DNA from: Lachnospiraceae bacterium
GTDB lineage: Bacteria; Bacillota; Clostridia; Lachnospirales; Lachnospiraceae
Reading direction: 5' to 3'
Assembly: GCA_014239155.1 (NCBI GenBank)
Contig: JAAZZQ010000060.1
Location: forward strand, 1 to 64,000
Length of the DNA: 64,000 nucleotides
The position numbers were made by a program, and so were the translations under genes. The notes under the pieces were generated by a model. The model did no database searches, was not told the origin of the DNA, and saw only the letters and a list, made by a program, of their open reading frames with translations. Position 1 is the stretch's first letter, and each line of letters starts with the position of its first letter. Of the stretch, positions 8,095 through 16,141 are shown piece after piece.

Positions 8095-9627
8095 ATGGAA
8101 TATGTGCTGACGTCTGCGGAAATGAAAGCCAGTGACAAGGCTGCAATTGAAACATATGGCATTCACTCTCTAGTATTGATGGAGCGCGCTGCGTTACAGA
8201 CTGTCAAAGTGATTACAGATAGATTTGGTGCGGAAGTTTATGTGGGCGTGATGGTAGGAACAGGCAACAATGGCGGTGATGGAATTGCCATAGCCAGAAT
8301 CCTTCAAGAGCAGGGGATTCGCGCAGAGATTAATATGATTGGGGATTTGTCAAAGTTGTCAGAGGAGACAACGATTCAATTACAAACAGTAAAGAAGCTG
8401 AATATTCCTATATACTATGGCGTGGAGCACACAGTATATGATGTGATTGTCGATGCAATATTTGGCATTGGTCTTACGCGGGAAATTGAGGGAGCATACA
8501 AGAAGGCAATTGAAACTATAAATGCGTCAAAGGCAAAGATTGTGGCAGTGGATATTCCTTCTGGTGTCAATGCCGATGATGGCAGCATTATGGGGTGTGC
8601 GGTCAAAGCTGACATTACAGTCACTTATGCATACAGGAAATTAGGATTGATGCTTTATCCGGGAGCTTCTTATTCAGGGGAAGTCATCTGTGCGCCAATT
8701 GGCATTCCAAAAGAGGTGACAAGTAATAAGAGAACAGGGGTTGTTACTTTTACAGATGCAAAAAAGGATTTGCAGTTTCCAGAGCGGGACCCAGCCGGAA
8801 ATAAAGGCACTTTTGGAAAAGTACTGCTGATTGCAGGAAGCAAAACAATGGGCGGAGCCTGTTTTTTATCTGCGCTGAGTGCTTATCGAACGGGTGCCGG
8901 AATGGTGCGTATTTTTACGGCAGGGGACAATCGGGAAAGTCTATTAAAAAAGCTTCCAGAAGCAATTGTGGACACTTATCAAGATGGAGAGTACAGTGCG
9001 GAAGGACTATCAATCTCACAGGAGGAATCCAACACACTTTTGTCTGGTGTGGAGTGGGCTGATGTGATAGCAATAGGACCAGGAATTTCTGTATCCACAA
9101 AGGCAAAAGCGATTTTGACAGTTGTTCTTGCAGTGTGTGATAAGCCAATGGTTTTGGATGCCGATGCGCTTAATATTTTGTCACAGAGCGAAGAACTGCT
9201 GCGGAATTTAGAGTATGGACGCAAAAAGTATAACAATGATTTGATTCTTACTCCGCACATTGGAGAATTTTCAAGATTGATGAAATATCCTGTGGAAATG
9301 ATAAAAAAGGATTTGCTTTGCTGCTGCAAAACATTTACCAAAAAATACGATGTCTCTCTTGTTTGCAAAGACGCAAGAACAATTGTGGCAAAAAGGGGAA
9401 AATTGACCTATCTAAATGCCAGTGGAAATGATGGGATGGCGACTGCTGGTTCAGGAGATGTGCTCACAGGAATTATTGCAGGATTTCTGGCACAGGGATG
9501 CAGCGGATTTGAGGCAGCCGTGATGGGAACTTACACACATGGTCTTGCAGGCGACTTGGCAAGGAAGAAAACATCAGCATATTATATTATGGCGCAGGAC
9601 ATTATCAAATCGCTTAAGGAATTATAG
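8095..9627 (+). CDS. nnr: Bifunctional NAD(P)H-hydrate epimerase / ADP-dependent dehydratase
   Basis: A 510-residue two-domain metabolite-repair enzyme. The N-terminal YjeF_N epimerase domain (about 1-215) carries GTGNNGGDG at 55-63 and the AVDIPSG loop. The C-terminal ribokinase-like dehydratase domain (about 225-505) carries KVLLIAGSKTMGGA, a VLDADALN segment and NASGNDGMATAGSGDVLTG. Together they re-epimerise and dehydrate damaged NADHX and NADPHX. The ATG at 8095 gives the length expected for the E. coli and B. subtilis fusions; a longer frame from a TTG at 8050 would overlap the previous stop. It is followed 30 bases later by alr, an arrangement common in Clostridia. Confidence 0.93.
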   Translation: MEYVLTSAEMKASDKAAIETYGIHSLVLMERAALQTVKVITDRFGAEVYVGVMVGTGNNGGDGIAIARILQEQGIRAEINMIGDLSKLSEETTIQLQTVKKLNIPIYYGVEHTVYDVIVDAIFGIGLTREIEGAYKKAIETINASKAKIVAVDIPSGVNADDGSIMGCAVKADITVTYAYRKLGLMLYPGASYSGEVICAPIGIPKEVTSNKRTGVVTFTDAKKDLQFPERDPAGNKGTFGKVLLIAGSKTMGGACFLSALSAYRTGAGMVRIFTAGDNRESLLKKLPEAIVDTYQDGEYSAEGLSISQEESNTLLSGVEWADVIAIGPGISVSTKAKAILTVVLAVCDKPMVLDADALNILSQSEELLRNLEYGRKKYNNDLILTPHIGEFSRLMKYPVEMIKKDLLCCCKTFTKKYDVSLVCKDARTIVAKRGKLTYLNASGNDGMATAGSGDVLTGIIAGFLAQGCSGFEAAVMGTYTHGLAGDLARKKTSAYYIMAQDIIKSLKEL

Positions 9628-9657
9628 AAAACATATGTGGAAAAGAGGATGGAGACC

Positions 9658-10818
9658 ATGAAGCATTATGACAGAGCATGGGCAGAGATTGATTTAGATG
9701 CGTTGCTTTTTAATATTGAAAGTATTCGGAAGAAAATAGGAAGGGATACAAAGATTATTGCAGTTATAAAGACAGATGGCTATGGGCATGGCGCAGAACA
9801 AATTGCGCGCGTTCTTGAAAATGAGCATCAGGTGTGGGGGTATGCGGTTGCAACCGCCGAGGAGGCATTTGCATTGCGGGATAACAAAATACAAAAACCA
9901 ATTTTGGTGTTGGGATATACATTTCCCTACAGCTATGGGCGCTTTATCAAAGAAGCGATACGCTCCACTGTATTCACGCTAGATACAGCCAAGGAATTGT
10001 CAGACATTGCGGTAAAAACTGGAAAAAGCTGCAAAATTCATCTAAAAATAGATACAGGTATGACAAGGATTGGCATTAATCCAGATGCACAGGGACTGGT
10101 GCTAATCCGACAGATTTGTGCGCTTCCCGGTTTGGAGATAGAAGGTATTTTCACACATTTTGCAACAGCGGATGAAATTGATAAAACGAAGACGTATCAT
10201 CAAATGGCACTTTTTCAGGAGTATGTAACACAAGTGGAGCATGAGACACAACAAAAAATTCCAATGAAGCATTGTTCTAACAGTGCAGGAATTGTACAGA
10301 TGCCAGAGGCAAATATGGATGCAGTACGGGCAGGCATTATTTTGTATGGATTGTGGCCGTCTGATGTAGTACATGCGGACAATCTGCTTCAATTAAAACC
10401 TATGCTTAACTTAAAATCAAGGGTTGTGTATGTTAAGACTGTTCCGAAAGGGCAGGAAATCAGTTATGGGGGCACTTATACAACGACGAGAGATACAAGG
10501 GTTGCAACAATTTGTATTGGCTATGGGGATGGGTATCCTAGAAGTCTGTCTAATGTTGGATCTGTACTTTTGCATGGACAGCGGGCGATGATTCTTGGGC
10601 GTATTTGTATGGATCAGTTTATGGTTGATGTCACAGATTTGGATTTTTCAGTGTGTGTTGGTGACACAGTGACTTTGATTGGAAAGGATGGCGACGCTTG
10701 CATTACAATGGAAGAGTTAGGTATGCTTTCTGGCAGATTTAACTATGAGCTTGCGTGCGATATTGGAAAAAGAATCCCTCGAATCTACAAGTTGGATGAT
10801 ACTTTAATCTGTGAATAA
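9658..10818 (+). CDS. alr: Alanine racemase
   Basis: A 386-residue PLP enzyme that makes D-alanine for peptidoglycan. The cofactor lysine is K38 in the signature AVIKTDGYGHGA. The substrate/PLP segments HCSNSAG, VRAGIILYG and GYGDGYPR are present, and the C-terminal beta domain holds GRICMDQFMVDVTD. The start at ATG 9658 (MKHYDRAW) matches the family. Upstream in-frame GTG 9637 and ATG 9649 are possible but have poorer spacing to GAGG. It lies directly upstream of mazF, the conserved Firmicute pair. Confidence 0.95.
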   Translation: MKHYDRAWAEIDLDALLFNIESIRKKIGRDTKIIAVIKTDGYGHGAEQIARVLENEHQVWGYAVATAEEAFALRDNKIQKPILVLGYTFPYSYGRFIKEAIRSTVFTLDTAKELSDIAVKTGKSCKIHLKIDTGMTRIGINPDAQGLVLIRQICALPGLEIEGIFTHFATADEIDKTKTYHQMALFQEYVTQVEHETQQKIPMKHCSNSAGIVQMPEANMDAVRAGIILYGLWPSDVVHADNLLQLKPMLNLKSRVVYVKTVPKGQEISYGGTYTTTRDTRVATICIGYGDGYPRSLSNVGSVLLHGQRAMILGRICMDQFMVDVTDLDFSVCVGDTVTLIGKDGDACITMEELGMLSGRFNYELACDIGKRIPRIYKLDDTLICE

Positions 10819-10924
10819 AATAGATTTTATTTTTAATGTACAAACTGTATAAAAATTTCACCAATGGAAAAAATAGTATTATAAAAATTTGAATACGAAA
10901 AGCAACAGACAGAGGTGAAAGAAG

Positions 10925-11266
10925 ATGAAACGAGGAGATATTTATTATGCAGATTTAAGACCAGTGGTAGGCTCAGAACAGGGCGGAGTAAGGCCAGTTT
11001 TGATTATTCAGAATGATGTGGGAAACAAGCACAGTCCGACCGTGATTTGTGCTGCAATCACTTCCAAGATGAACAAAGCCAATTTACCTACACATATTGA
11101 ACTGAATGCGGGAAATTACGATATGGTGAAAGACTCCGTGATTTTGCTTGAGCAGTTAAGGACAATCGATAAAAAACGTCTGAAGGATAAGGTGTGTCAT
11201 CTGGATTCTCCAATTATGCAGAGAGTCAACAGAGCCTTACAAATCAGTCTTGAGCTTGATACATAA
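10925..11266 (+). CDS. mazF: MazF/NdoA-type endoribonuclease, no MazE beside it
   Basis: A 113-residue PemK/MazF toxin-family mRNA interferase. Family segments are visible: [13 protein letters not shown] at the N-terminus, the catalytic-arginine region [12 protein letters not shown], and the conserved threonine/serine strand [14 protein letters not shown]. It is closest to B. subtilis NdoA (EndoA), which cleaves single-stranded RNA at U^ACAU. In B. subtilis the antitoxin NdoAI lies between alr and ndoA. Here the 106-base gap holds only an 18-codon frame with no ribbon-helix-helix character. The ribosome site AGAGGTGAA lies before the start. The toxin may be checked by an unlinked antitoxin or used as a housekeeping RNase. 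Confidence 0.93.
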   Translation: MKRGDIYYADLRPVVGSEQGGVRPVLIIQNDVGNKHSPTVICAAITSKMNKANLPTHIELNAGNYDMVKDSVILLEQLRTIDKKRLKDKVCHLDSPIMQRVNRALQISLELDT

Positions 11267-11278
11267 GGGCTTTGGATA

Positions 11279-11307
11279 TTGACGTTTTACAATAGTAATG
11301 ATATATT
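11279..11307 (+). promoter_or_regulatory. Promoter of the CNNM/CorC gene
   Basis: TTGACG at 11279-11284, a 17-base spacer, and TATATT at 11302-11307. Confidence 0.65.
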
Positions 11308-11309
11308 AG

Positions 11310-11345
11310 AAAGGTGTAGCCCACAAAATAGTGGTTTACACCTTT
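11310..11345 (+). terminator. Strong hairpin just downstream of the promoter
   Basis: AAAGGTGTA (11310-11318) pairs with TACACCTTT (11337-11345), extended by CCAC and GTGG around the loop AAAATA. Only three T residues end the right arm. It begins three bases after the -10 of the preceding promoter, so it would form at the very 5' end of that transcript. It could be the mazF terminator, an mRNA stabiliser or a regulatory leader. Confidence 0.55.
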
Positions 11346-11412
11346 GCTGTATGCACAAAAATCGGTGCAGAGGAAAGATAGAACAATTCCAAAGAATAAA
11401 GGAGAGGAAAAA

Positions 11413-12789
11413 ATGGATGATGGAGGGGCTTCGGCCTGTAGTATGATAGTATTTCTGTTACTGCTTTTTGTTGAGGCGATATTGACCGGATTTAACAAGG
11501 CCATTGGTCTTATGAATGAGAAAGAGATTGAGCGCAGAGCGGAGGAAGAGAAAGACAAAAAATCAATTTTGCTCAGCCGCATTATTGAGCGCGCTACAAT
11601 CTATGTCAATTCGATTCAAATGATCACAACGTTGATTGAGTTAGTGATGGGATACTTCTTTCTGTCAAGATGGGCAGAGGGACTCCGAAAGGTTTTTGGG
11701 AACATATCATTTTTTCGGGAGTTCAATGAAATTGTGTTGGATTGGATGGCACTAATAGTCGCGGCGGTCCTTCTAATGTATGTACTGTTGACATTCGGAA
11801 TTTTACTGCCCAAGAAGATTGCACAGAAATATCCAGATGCGTGGGCATATCGGTTTATTCGTCAAATACAATTTCTTAGAACAGTGCTTTATCCGCTGAC
11901 ATGGATTATTGCGATTTCTGCAAATGGTCTGCTGTGGATTTTCGGTCTGCGCAATACAGAGGAGCAGGCGGATGTCACAGAGGAGGAGATTATCTCAATG
12001 GTCAATGAGGGGCATGAGCTTGGCGTTCTCGAAGCAGGTGAAGTTGAGATGATTACAAATATCTTTGAATTTGGGGATAAGAAAGCAAATGATATTATGA
12101 CACACAGAAATAATATTATGGCACTTGATAGCACAACACCATTCAAAGATGCCCTTGGCTATATGCTGAAGGAGAGCAACAGCAGATATCCCGTTTTTGA
12201 GGAAAATTTGGATCATGTGATTGGGGTATTGTACTTGAAAGATGCAATGAGAATACATACTTTAAATGAAAGTTTAAATCAGCCTATTGGAATAGTGGAA
12301 GGGCTTTTAAGAGAGGCAGTGTTTGTGCCGGAAACCAAAAATATTGACGATCTTTTTCGGAGTATGCAGTCACAAAAGAATCAGATGGTGATTGTTATGG
12401 ATGAGTATGGGCAGACATCGGGACTTGTGACAATGGAGGATATTCTTGAAGAAATTGTGGGAAATATTATGGATGAGTATGACCCAGAGGAAAATCATAT
12501 TGAGAAAAAGGGCGAGAATGAATATATGATTGAAGGAATGATGCGGCTTGAGGACTTGGAGGAGCGATTTGGAATTTCTTTTGGTGATACAGAGTTTGAG
12601 ACACTCAATGGATACTTGATATCCAAGTTGGACCGGATTCCAGATGAAGATGAGAACTCGGAGCTTGAGATTGAGGGATATACTTTTAAGATTGTGAAGG
12701 TGGAAAAGAATGTGATACAATCGGTGCTTGTCACAAAGTCTCAAAAAATAGAGGCGCACAATGTTGTCAAAGAGAACACGGAGCAATAA
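11413..12789 (+). CDS. CNNM/CorC-family membrane protein with CBS pair
   Basis: A 458-residue hemolysin-C/CorC family protein. Hydrophobic segments at the N-terminus (for example around residues 8-24 and 95-120) form the DUF21/CNNM membrane domain. A CBS pair follows at about 210-335, with EVEMITNIFEFGDKKANDIM and the MVIVMDEYGQTSGLVTMEDILE stretch. A CorC_HlyC transporter-associated domain lies at about 350-440. The family is linked to magnesium or other divalent-cation export. The ATG at 11413 has AGGAGAGG six bases upstream; a longer TTG frame from 11344 adds a non-hydrophobic lead and is rejected. Confidence 0.92.
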   Translation: MDDGGASACSMIVFLLLLFVEAILTGFNKAIGLMNEKEIERRAEEEKDKKSILLSRIIERATIYVNSIQMITTLIELVMGYFFLSRWAEGLRKVFGNISFFREFNEIVLDWMALIVAAVLLMYVLLTFGILLPKKIAQKYPDAWAYRFIRQIQFLRTVLYPLTWIIAISANGLLWIFGLRNTEEQADVTEEEIISMVNEGHELGVLEAGEVEMITNIFEFGDKKANDIMTHRNNIMALDSTTPFKDALGYMLKESNSRYPVFEENLDHVIGVLYLKDAMRIHTLNESLNQPIGIVEGLLREAVFVPETKNIDDLFRSMQSQKNQMVIVMDEYGQTSGLVTMEDILEEIVGNIMDEYDPEENHIEKKGENEYMIEGMMRLEDLEERFGISFGDTEFETLNGYLISKLDRIPDEDENSELEIEGYTFKIVKVEKNVIQSVLVTKSQKIEAHNVVKENTEQ

Positions 12790-12812
12790 TACATAAACAT
12801 CAAAGGCATTTG

Positions 12813-12854
12813 CACAAAAATAGCCGCCAAATTGGAAAAGGCGGAGGTTTTGTG
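12813..12854 (+). terminator. Terminator or attenuator between corC-type gene and yebC
   Basis: CACAAAA...GCCGCC pairs with GGCGG...TTTTGTG, giving a long interrupted stem around AAATTGGAAAA. The T residues are inside the right arm. Confidence 0.5.
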
Positions 12855-12895
12855 AAATTATAGAAAAGCGATAGAGATAAAGGAGAGTTAAAAAC

Positions 12896-13624
12896 ATGTC
12901 AGGACATTCAAAATTTGCAAACATTAAACACAAAAAGGAAAAAAATGATGCGGCGAAGGGAAAAATTTTTACCATTATTGGTCGTGAAATTGCAGTGGCA
13001 GTAAAAGAGGGCGGACCAGACCCTTCCAACAATTTTAAATTGGCGCAGGTTATTGCAAAGGCAAAAGCCAATAATATGCCAAATGATACCATTGACCGTG
13101 GTATTAAGAAAGCTGCCGGTGATGGAAATGCAGTAAATTATGAACATGTTACATATGAGGGATATGGTCCAAATGGAATTGCGATTATAGTTGAGGCGTT
13201 GACAGACAATAAGAATAGAACTGCTGCAAATGTTAGAAGTGCGTTTACCAAAGGCAATGGAAGTATTGGAACACAGGGGTGCGTCTCTTTTATGTTTGAT
13301 GAAAAGGGACAGATTATTATTGACAAAGAAGAGTGTAGCATGAGTGCAGATGATCTAATGATGACTGCGCTTGACGTCGGCGCAGAAGATTTTTCAGAGG
13401 AAGAGGACAGCTTTGAGATTTTGACTGCACCGGAAGACTTTGATGCGGTTTACAAGGCAATGCAAGAGAATAAGATTGAGATGGCAAGTGCTGAGGTTAC
13501 AATGATTCCGCAAAATTATGTAACACTTACAGATGAAACTGCAATTAAGAATTTAAATAGAACGTTGGATATGCTAGACGAGGATGATGATGTACAAGCA
13601 GTGTATCACAATTGGGAAGAATAA
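12896..13624 (+). CDS. yebC: YebC/PmpR family protein
   Basis: A 242-residue YebC/PmpR protein with the invariant N-terminus SGHSKFANIKHKK and the core YEGYGPNGIAIIVE. Family members act as transcription regulators in some bacteria, and recent work links YebC-type proteins to translation of proline-rich stretches. The length is normal. AAGGAGAG precedes the start. It is a single-gene unit with its own terminator at 13644. Confidence 0.95.
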   Translation: MSGHSKFANIKHKKEKNDAAKGKIFTIIGREIAVAVKEGGPDPSNNFKLAQVIAKAKANNMPNDTIDRGIKKAAGDGNAVNYEHVTYEGYGPNGIAIIVEALTDNKNRTAANVRSAFTKGNGSIGTQGCVSFMFDEKGQIIIDKEECSMSADDLMMTALDVGAEDFSEEEDSFEILTAPEDFDAVYKAMQENKIEMASAEVTMIPQNYVTLTDETAIKNLNRTLDMLDEDDDVQAVYHNWEE

Positions 13625-13643
13625 CGAGAGAATTATTTTAAAG

Positions 13644-13670
13644 TGCCAGAGAATATCTGGCATTTTTGTT
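13644..13670 (+). terminator. yebC terminator
   Basis: TGCCAGA and TCTGGCA arms with a five-base loop, followed by TTTTTG and further T residues. Confidence 0.85.
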
Positions 13671-13673
13671 TTT

Positions 13674-13780
13674 ATGCGTGGACTCGTGCATAATGTGAAA
13701 ACTATATCTGGCAGTTTTCACATGGAAATAAATATCTATGTGGCGCATGGGTCGCGCGGCGGGTAGGAAAGATAAGACTT
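13674..13780. repeat. Palindromic repeat family A, copy 1
   Basis: Left arm ATGCGTGGACTCGTGCA (13674-13690) faces TGGCGCATGGGTCGCGC (13741-13757), then a conserved tail GGCGGGTAGGAAAG. Between the arms is a second hairpin, TGTGAAAACT with AGTTTTCACA. Arms and tail match copy 2 at 34279-34343; the insert differs. Both copies follow a T-rich terminator directly. Confidence 0.65.
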
Positions 13781-13805
13781 GCCTAGATTCAGCCTTGACT
13801 TTGTG

Positions 13806-13920
13806 TTATAGGCATCAAGCTATGTAAGACAAGTTCCTGGTATAAAAGCCGCTACATAATTTTATGTGACTTATAAAGCCATAATTTGTAGTAAATGCAA
13901 AGTTCTAAACGAAACTGTAA
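13806..13920. repeat. Intergenic repeat family B, copy 1
   Basis: The core 13852-13920 aligns without gaps to 28851-28919 (about 60 of 69 bases identical by eye). The segment 13806-13824 aligns to 28778-28796 (16 of 19). No open frame is shared. Function unknown. Confidence 0.7.
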
Positions 13921-13959
13921 TAAAATTTTCTGCATTTTATATATTTTTTGGTGGTTTTA

Positions 13960-13968
13960 TGCTATAAT
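13960..13968 (+). promoter_or_regulatory. Extended -10 promoter for the thioesterase gene
   Basis: TGC followed by TATAAT at 13963-13968 forms an extended -10 motif 52 bases before the gene. No good -35 is visible. Confidence 0.5.
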
Positions 13969-14019
13969 ACTGTTTGGATTTAATGATTTGTTTAGATATA
14001 GTTTTTATAAAGGGGAATT

Positions 14020-14454
14020 ATGCAGAAGATGAGTATAAAAAATCACATTGCGCCATATATACACCATGCAAAATATTATGAGACAGATCAGATGGGGATT
14101 ATTCATCACTCCAATTATATTCGATGGATGGAGGAGGCCCGAATGGACGCCATGAGTCAATTTGGAATATCGTACAGCAATATGGAAAAAAATGGCATTA
14201 TCAGTCCAGTTGTCTCGGTATCTTGTGAATATAAAAGCATGGTGCATTTTGACGATATTGTGCAGATTCAAGTAAATGTCACAAAATATAATGGTGTGCG
14301 GCTAGACTTAGCATATAAGATAACAGACAATAGAACTGGGGAGCTGCGCACAAAAGGGACAAGCACACATTGTTTTCTGGATAAGGCAGGGCATGTTATT
14401 TCACTAAAACACGATTATCCTGAGATTGATGAGCGATTTCGACAGATGTTGTAA
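14020..14454 (+). CDS. Hotdog-fold acyl-CoA thioesterase (YbgC/FadM type)
   Basis: A 144-residue 4-hydroxybenzoyl-CoA-thioesterase-like protein. The catalytic segment YETDQMGIIHHSNYIRWMEEAR places the nucleophile/base D23 in the usual position, with H30 and Y33 following. The family hydrolyses short to medium acyl-CoA esters; the true substrate here cannot be read from sequence. GGGG lies six bases upstream of the first ATG; a second in-frame ATG is at codon 4. It is a monocistronic gene directly before the SWIM/MoxR/ClpA cluster and may not belong to it. Confidence 0.9.
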   Translation: MQKMSIKNHIAPYIHHAKYYETDQMGIIHHSNYIRWMEEARMDAMSQFGISYSNMEKNGIISPVVSVSCEYKSMVHFDDIVQIQVNVTKYNGVRLDLAYKITDNRTGELRTKGTSTHCFLDKAGHVISLKHDYPEIDERFRQML

Positions 14455-14523
14455 TGTTGCGAAAAGAACTCTCGTAAGATTTTTTAATAAAACAACAATA
14501 TTGATAGAAAGGAATGAGATCAC

Positions 14524-16002
14524 ATGAGAGAGATAAACGAACAGCAAATTTTAGCGCTGGCACCAAATGCAGCAGCGGCCTCAAATGGCAAAAAAATTTC
14601 ACAGAAAGGCGGATTTGTTAAGCTTGAGCGGTCACAAGACGATACATTTTATATGGGAGAGTGTACTGGCAGTGGCAAGAGCAATTACATTACATCGGCA
14701 GATTACATAGATGAGAACAATCCAGTTTATCGCTGTTCTTGTCCAAGCAGGCAGTTTCCTTGCAAGCACAGTTTAGCGCTAATGTATGAGATGCTTGCAA
14801 AAAAGGAATTTAGCATTTGTGAAGTCCCAGAGGATATTCAGAAAAAGCGCGAGAAGAAGCAGGCAAAGGAAAATAAGGCAAATGAGGCAGCAAAGCCAGA
14901 GAGCGAAATGACCGAGGAAGAAAAGAAGAAGGCGGAAAAGAAAAAGGCAACTGCTGCAAGAACTGCGAAAAATGCAAGGGTGAAAAAAATAAAGACGCAG
15001 CTTGAAGGGCTGGATTTGGTTGAGAAAGTTGTTATGGAACTGATGTCGGCGGGGCTAGGAACAATAGGAGGCGCTTCTATTAAGACCTATCAAGAACTTG
15101 CAAAGCAGATGGGCGATTATTATCTTCCAGGACCGCAGAGACTGTGCAGCCAGTTATTAATTGAGATTACAGAATTTCAGAAAGACCAAAAGGAATCTCA
15201 TTACGATGCGGCAATTAGCGTGTTGGAAAAGCTTTGGAGCTTAATTAAAAAGTCGCGTCAGTATCTAAATGAAAAAATTGAAAAGGATGATGTGACGCTG
15301 GAGGATACGGTTCTGTATGAGGAATTGGGCGGCATCTGGAAACTGTCAGAGTTGGAGGAGCTAGGAAAAAATAAAAAGGATGCAAGTCTAATGCAGCTCT
15401 CTTTCTGGGTGATTTACGATGAGGCGCGAAAAGAGTATGTTGACACTGGTTGCTGGGCAGATTTGGACACTGGCGAAATTTATATGAATTACAATTATCG
15501 TCCAATAAAATCATTAAAATACGTTAAACAGGAAGACAGCATTTTTGGTGTGGCAAAAGTACCAAGCGCAGTGTTTTATCCCGGTGATGGGAATGTCAGG
15601 GTTCGCTGGGAAAATGCTCAGATACGCGAATATGAACAGGCAGATTACGAGGCAATCTTTGAACATGCTGTTACTTCTGTCAAACAGGAGGCAAAGGCTG
15701 TCAAAAATTTCCTTAAAAATGCAATGACACAGCCTTGGATGATCAAGCTGATTTCCTTTCATAAGATTGGAAAAATTGGCGAGGATTTTGTGTTGGCAGA
15801 CAATAATAACGACACCATTCTTTTAGGAGATATGCCAAATATGGAGGAGACGGTTGTGCGACTTTCCATGTTGCCAAATGCTTCTTTGCTTGAAAATCAG
15901 GTACTTTTGGGCGCATTTTATTACAATCAGGAAAACCGCAGACTTATGGTGCAGCCGCTCAGTATTATCACACATGACACAGTGGTGCGATTGTTATATT
16001 AA
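14524..16002 (+). CDS. SWIM zinc-finger protein, first gene of the MoxR/VWA/N-degron cluster
   Basis: A 492-residue protein with a SWIM zinc finger, pattern CxC...CxH, at C71, C73, C80, H82 (YRCSCPSRQFPCKHSLALM). A strongly charged K/E/A-rich helix at about 100-150 probably forms a coiled coil or flexible spacer. The remaining ~340 residues are a mixed domain seen with SWIM fingers in MoxR/VWA-associated cassettes. SWIM fingers bind DNA or protein; here protein contact within a complex is plausible. A purine-rich AAAGGAATGAG site precedes the start. Next gene 139 bases downstream, same strand. The finger is clear; the function is unknown. Confidence 0.85.
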   Translation: MREINEQQILALAPNAAAASNGKKISQKGGFVKLERSQDDTFYMGECTGSGKSNYITSADYIDENNPVYRCSCPSRQFPCKHSLALMYEMLAKKEFSICEVPEDIQKKREKKQAKENKANEAAKPESEMTEEEKKKAEKKKATAARTAKNARVKKIKTQLEGLDLVEKVVMELMSAGLGTIGGASIKTYQELAKQMGDYYLPGPQRLCSQLLIEITEFQKDQKESHYDAAISVLEKLWSLIKKSRQYLNEKIEKDDVTLEDTVLYEELGGIWKLSELEELGKNKKDASLMQLSFWVIYDEARKEYVDTGCWADLDTGEIYMNYNYRPIKSLKYVKQEDSIFGVAKVPSAVFYPGDGNVRVRWENAQIREYEQADYEAIFEHAVTSVKQEAKAVKNFLKNAMTQPWMIKLISFHKIGKIGEDFVLADNNNDTILLGDMPNMEETVVRLSMLPNASLLENQVLLGAFYYNQENRRLMVQPLSIITHDTVVRLLY

Positions 16003-16141
16003 TTGGTAAAAAAGTCAAGAAGATTTTGACAAAGGTGTCTTAAAATGAGGCGCAGATTGGCGTAAAAAAATTCAGGTTTGCGGAAAGACAATTGTGGAAG
16101 CGGTTGTCTAAGGAATTGTAAAGAAAATAGGAGGGATAGAT

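Noticed and set aside
10838-10894. 18-codon frame between alr and mazF as a MazE antitoxin
   Set aside because: Far too short, lacks a ribbon-helix-helix pattern and has no ribosome binding site.
13584-13766. 60-codon frame across the yebC end and terminator
   Set aside because: It starts inside yebC and runs through its terminator and a palindromic repeat.
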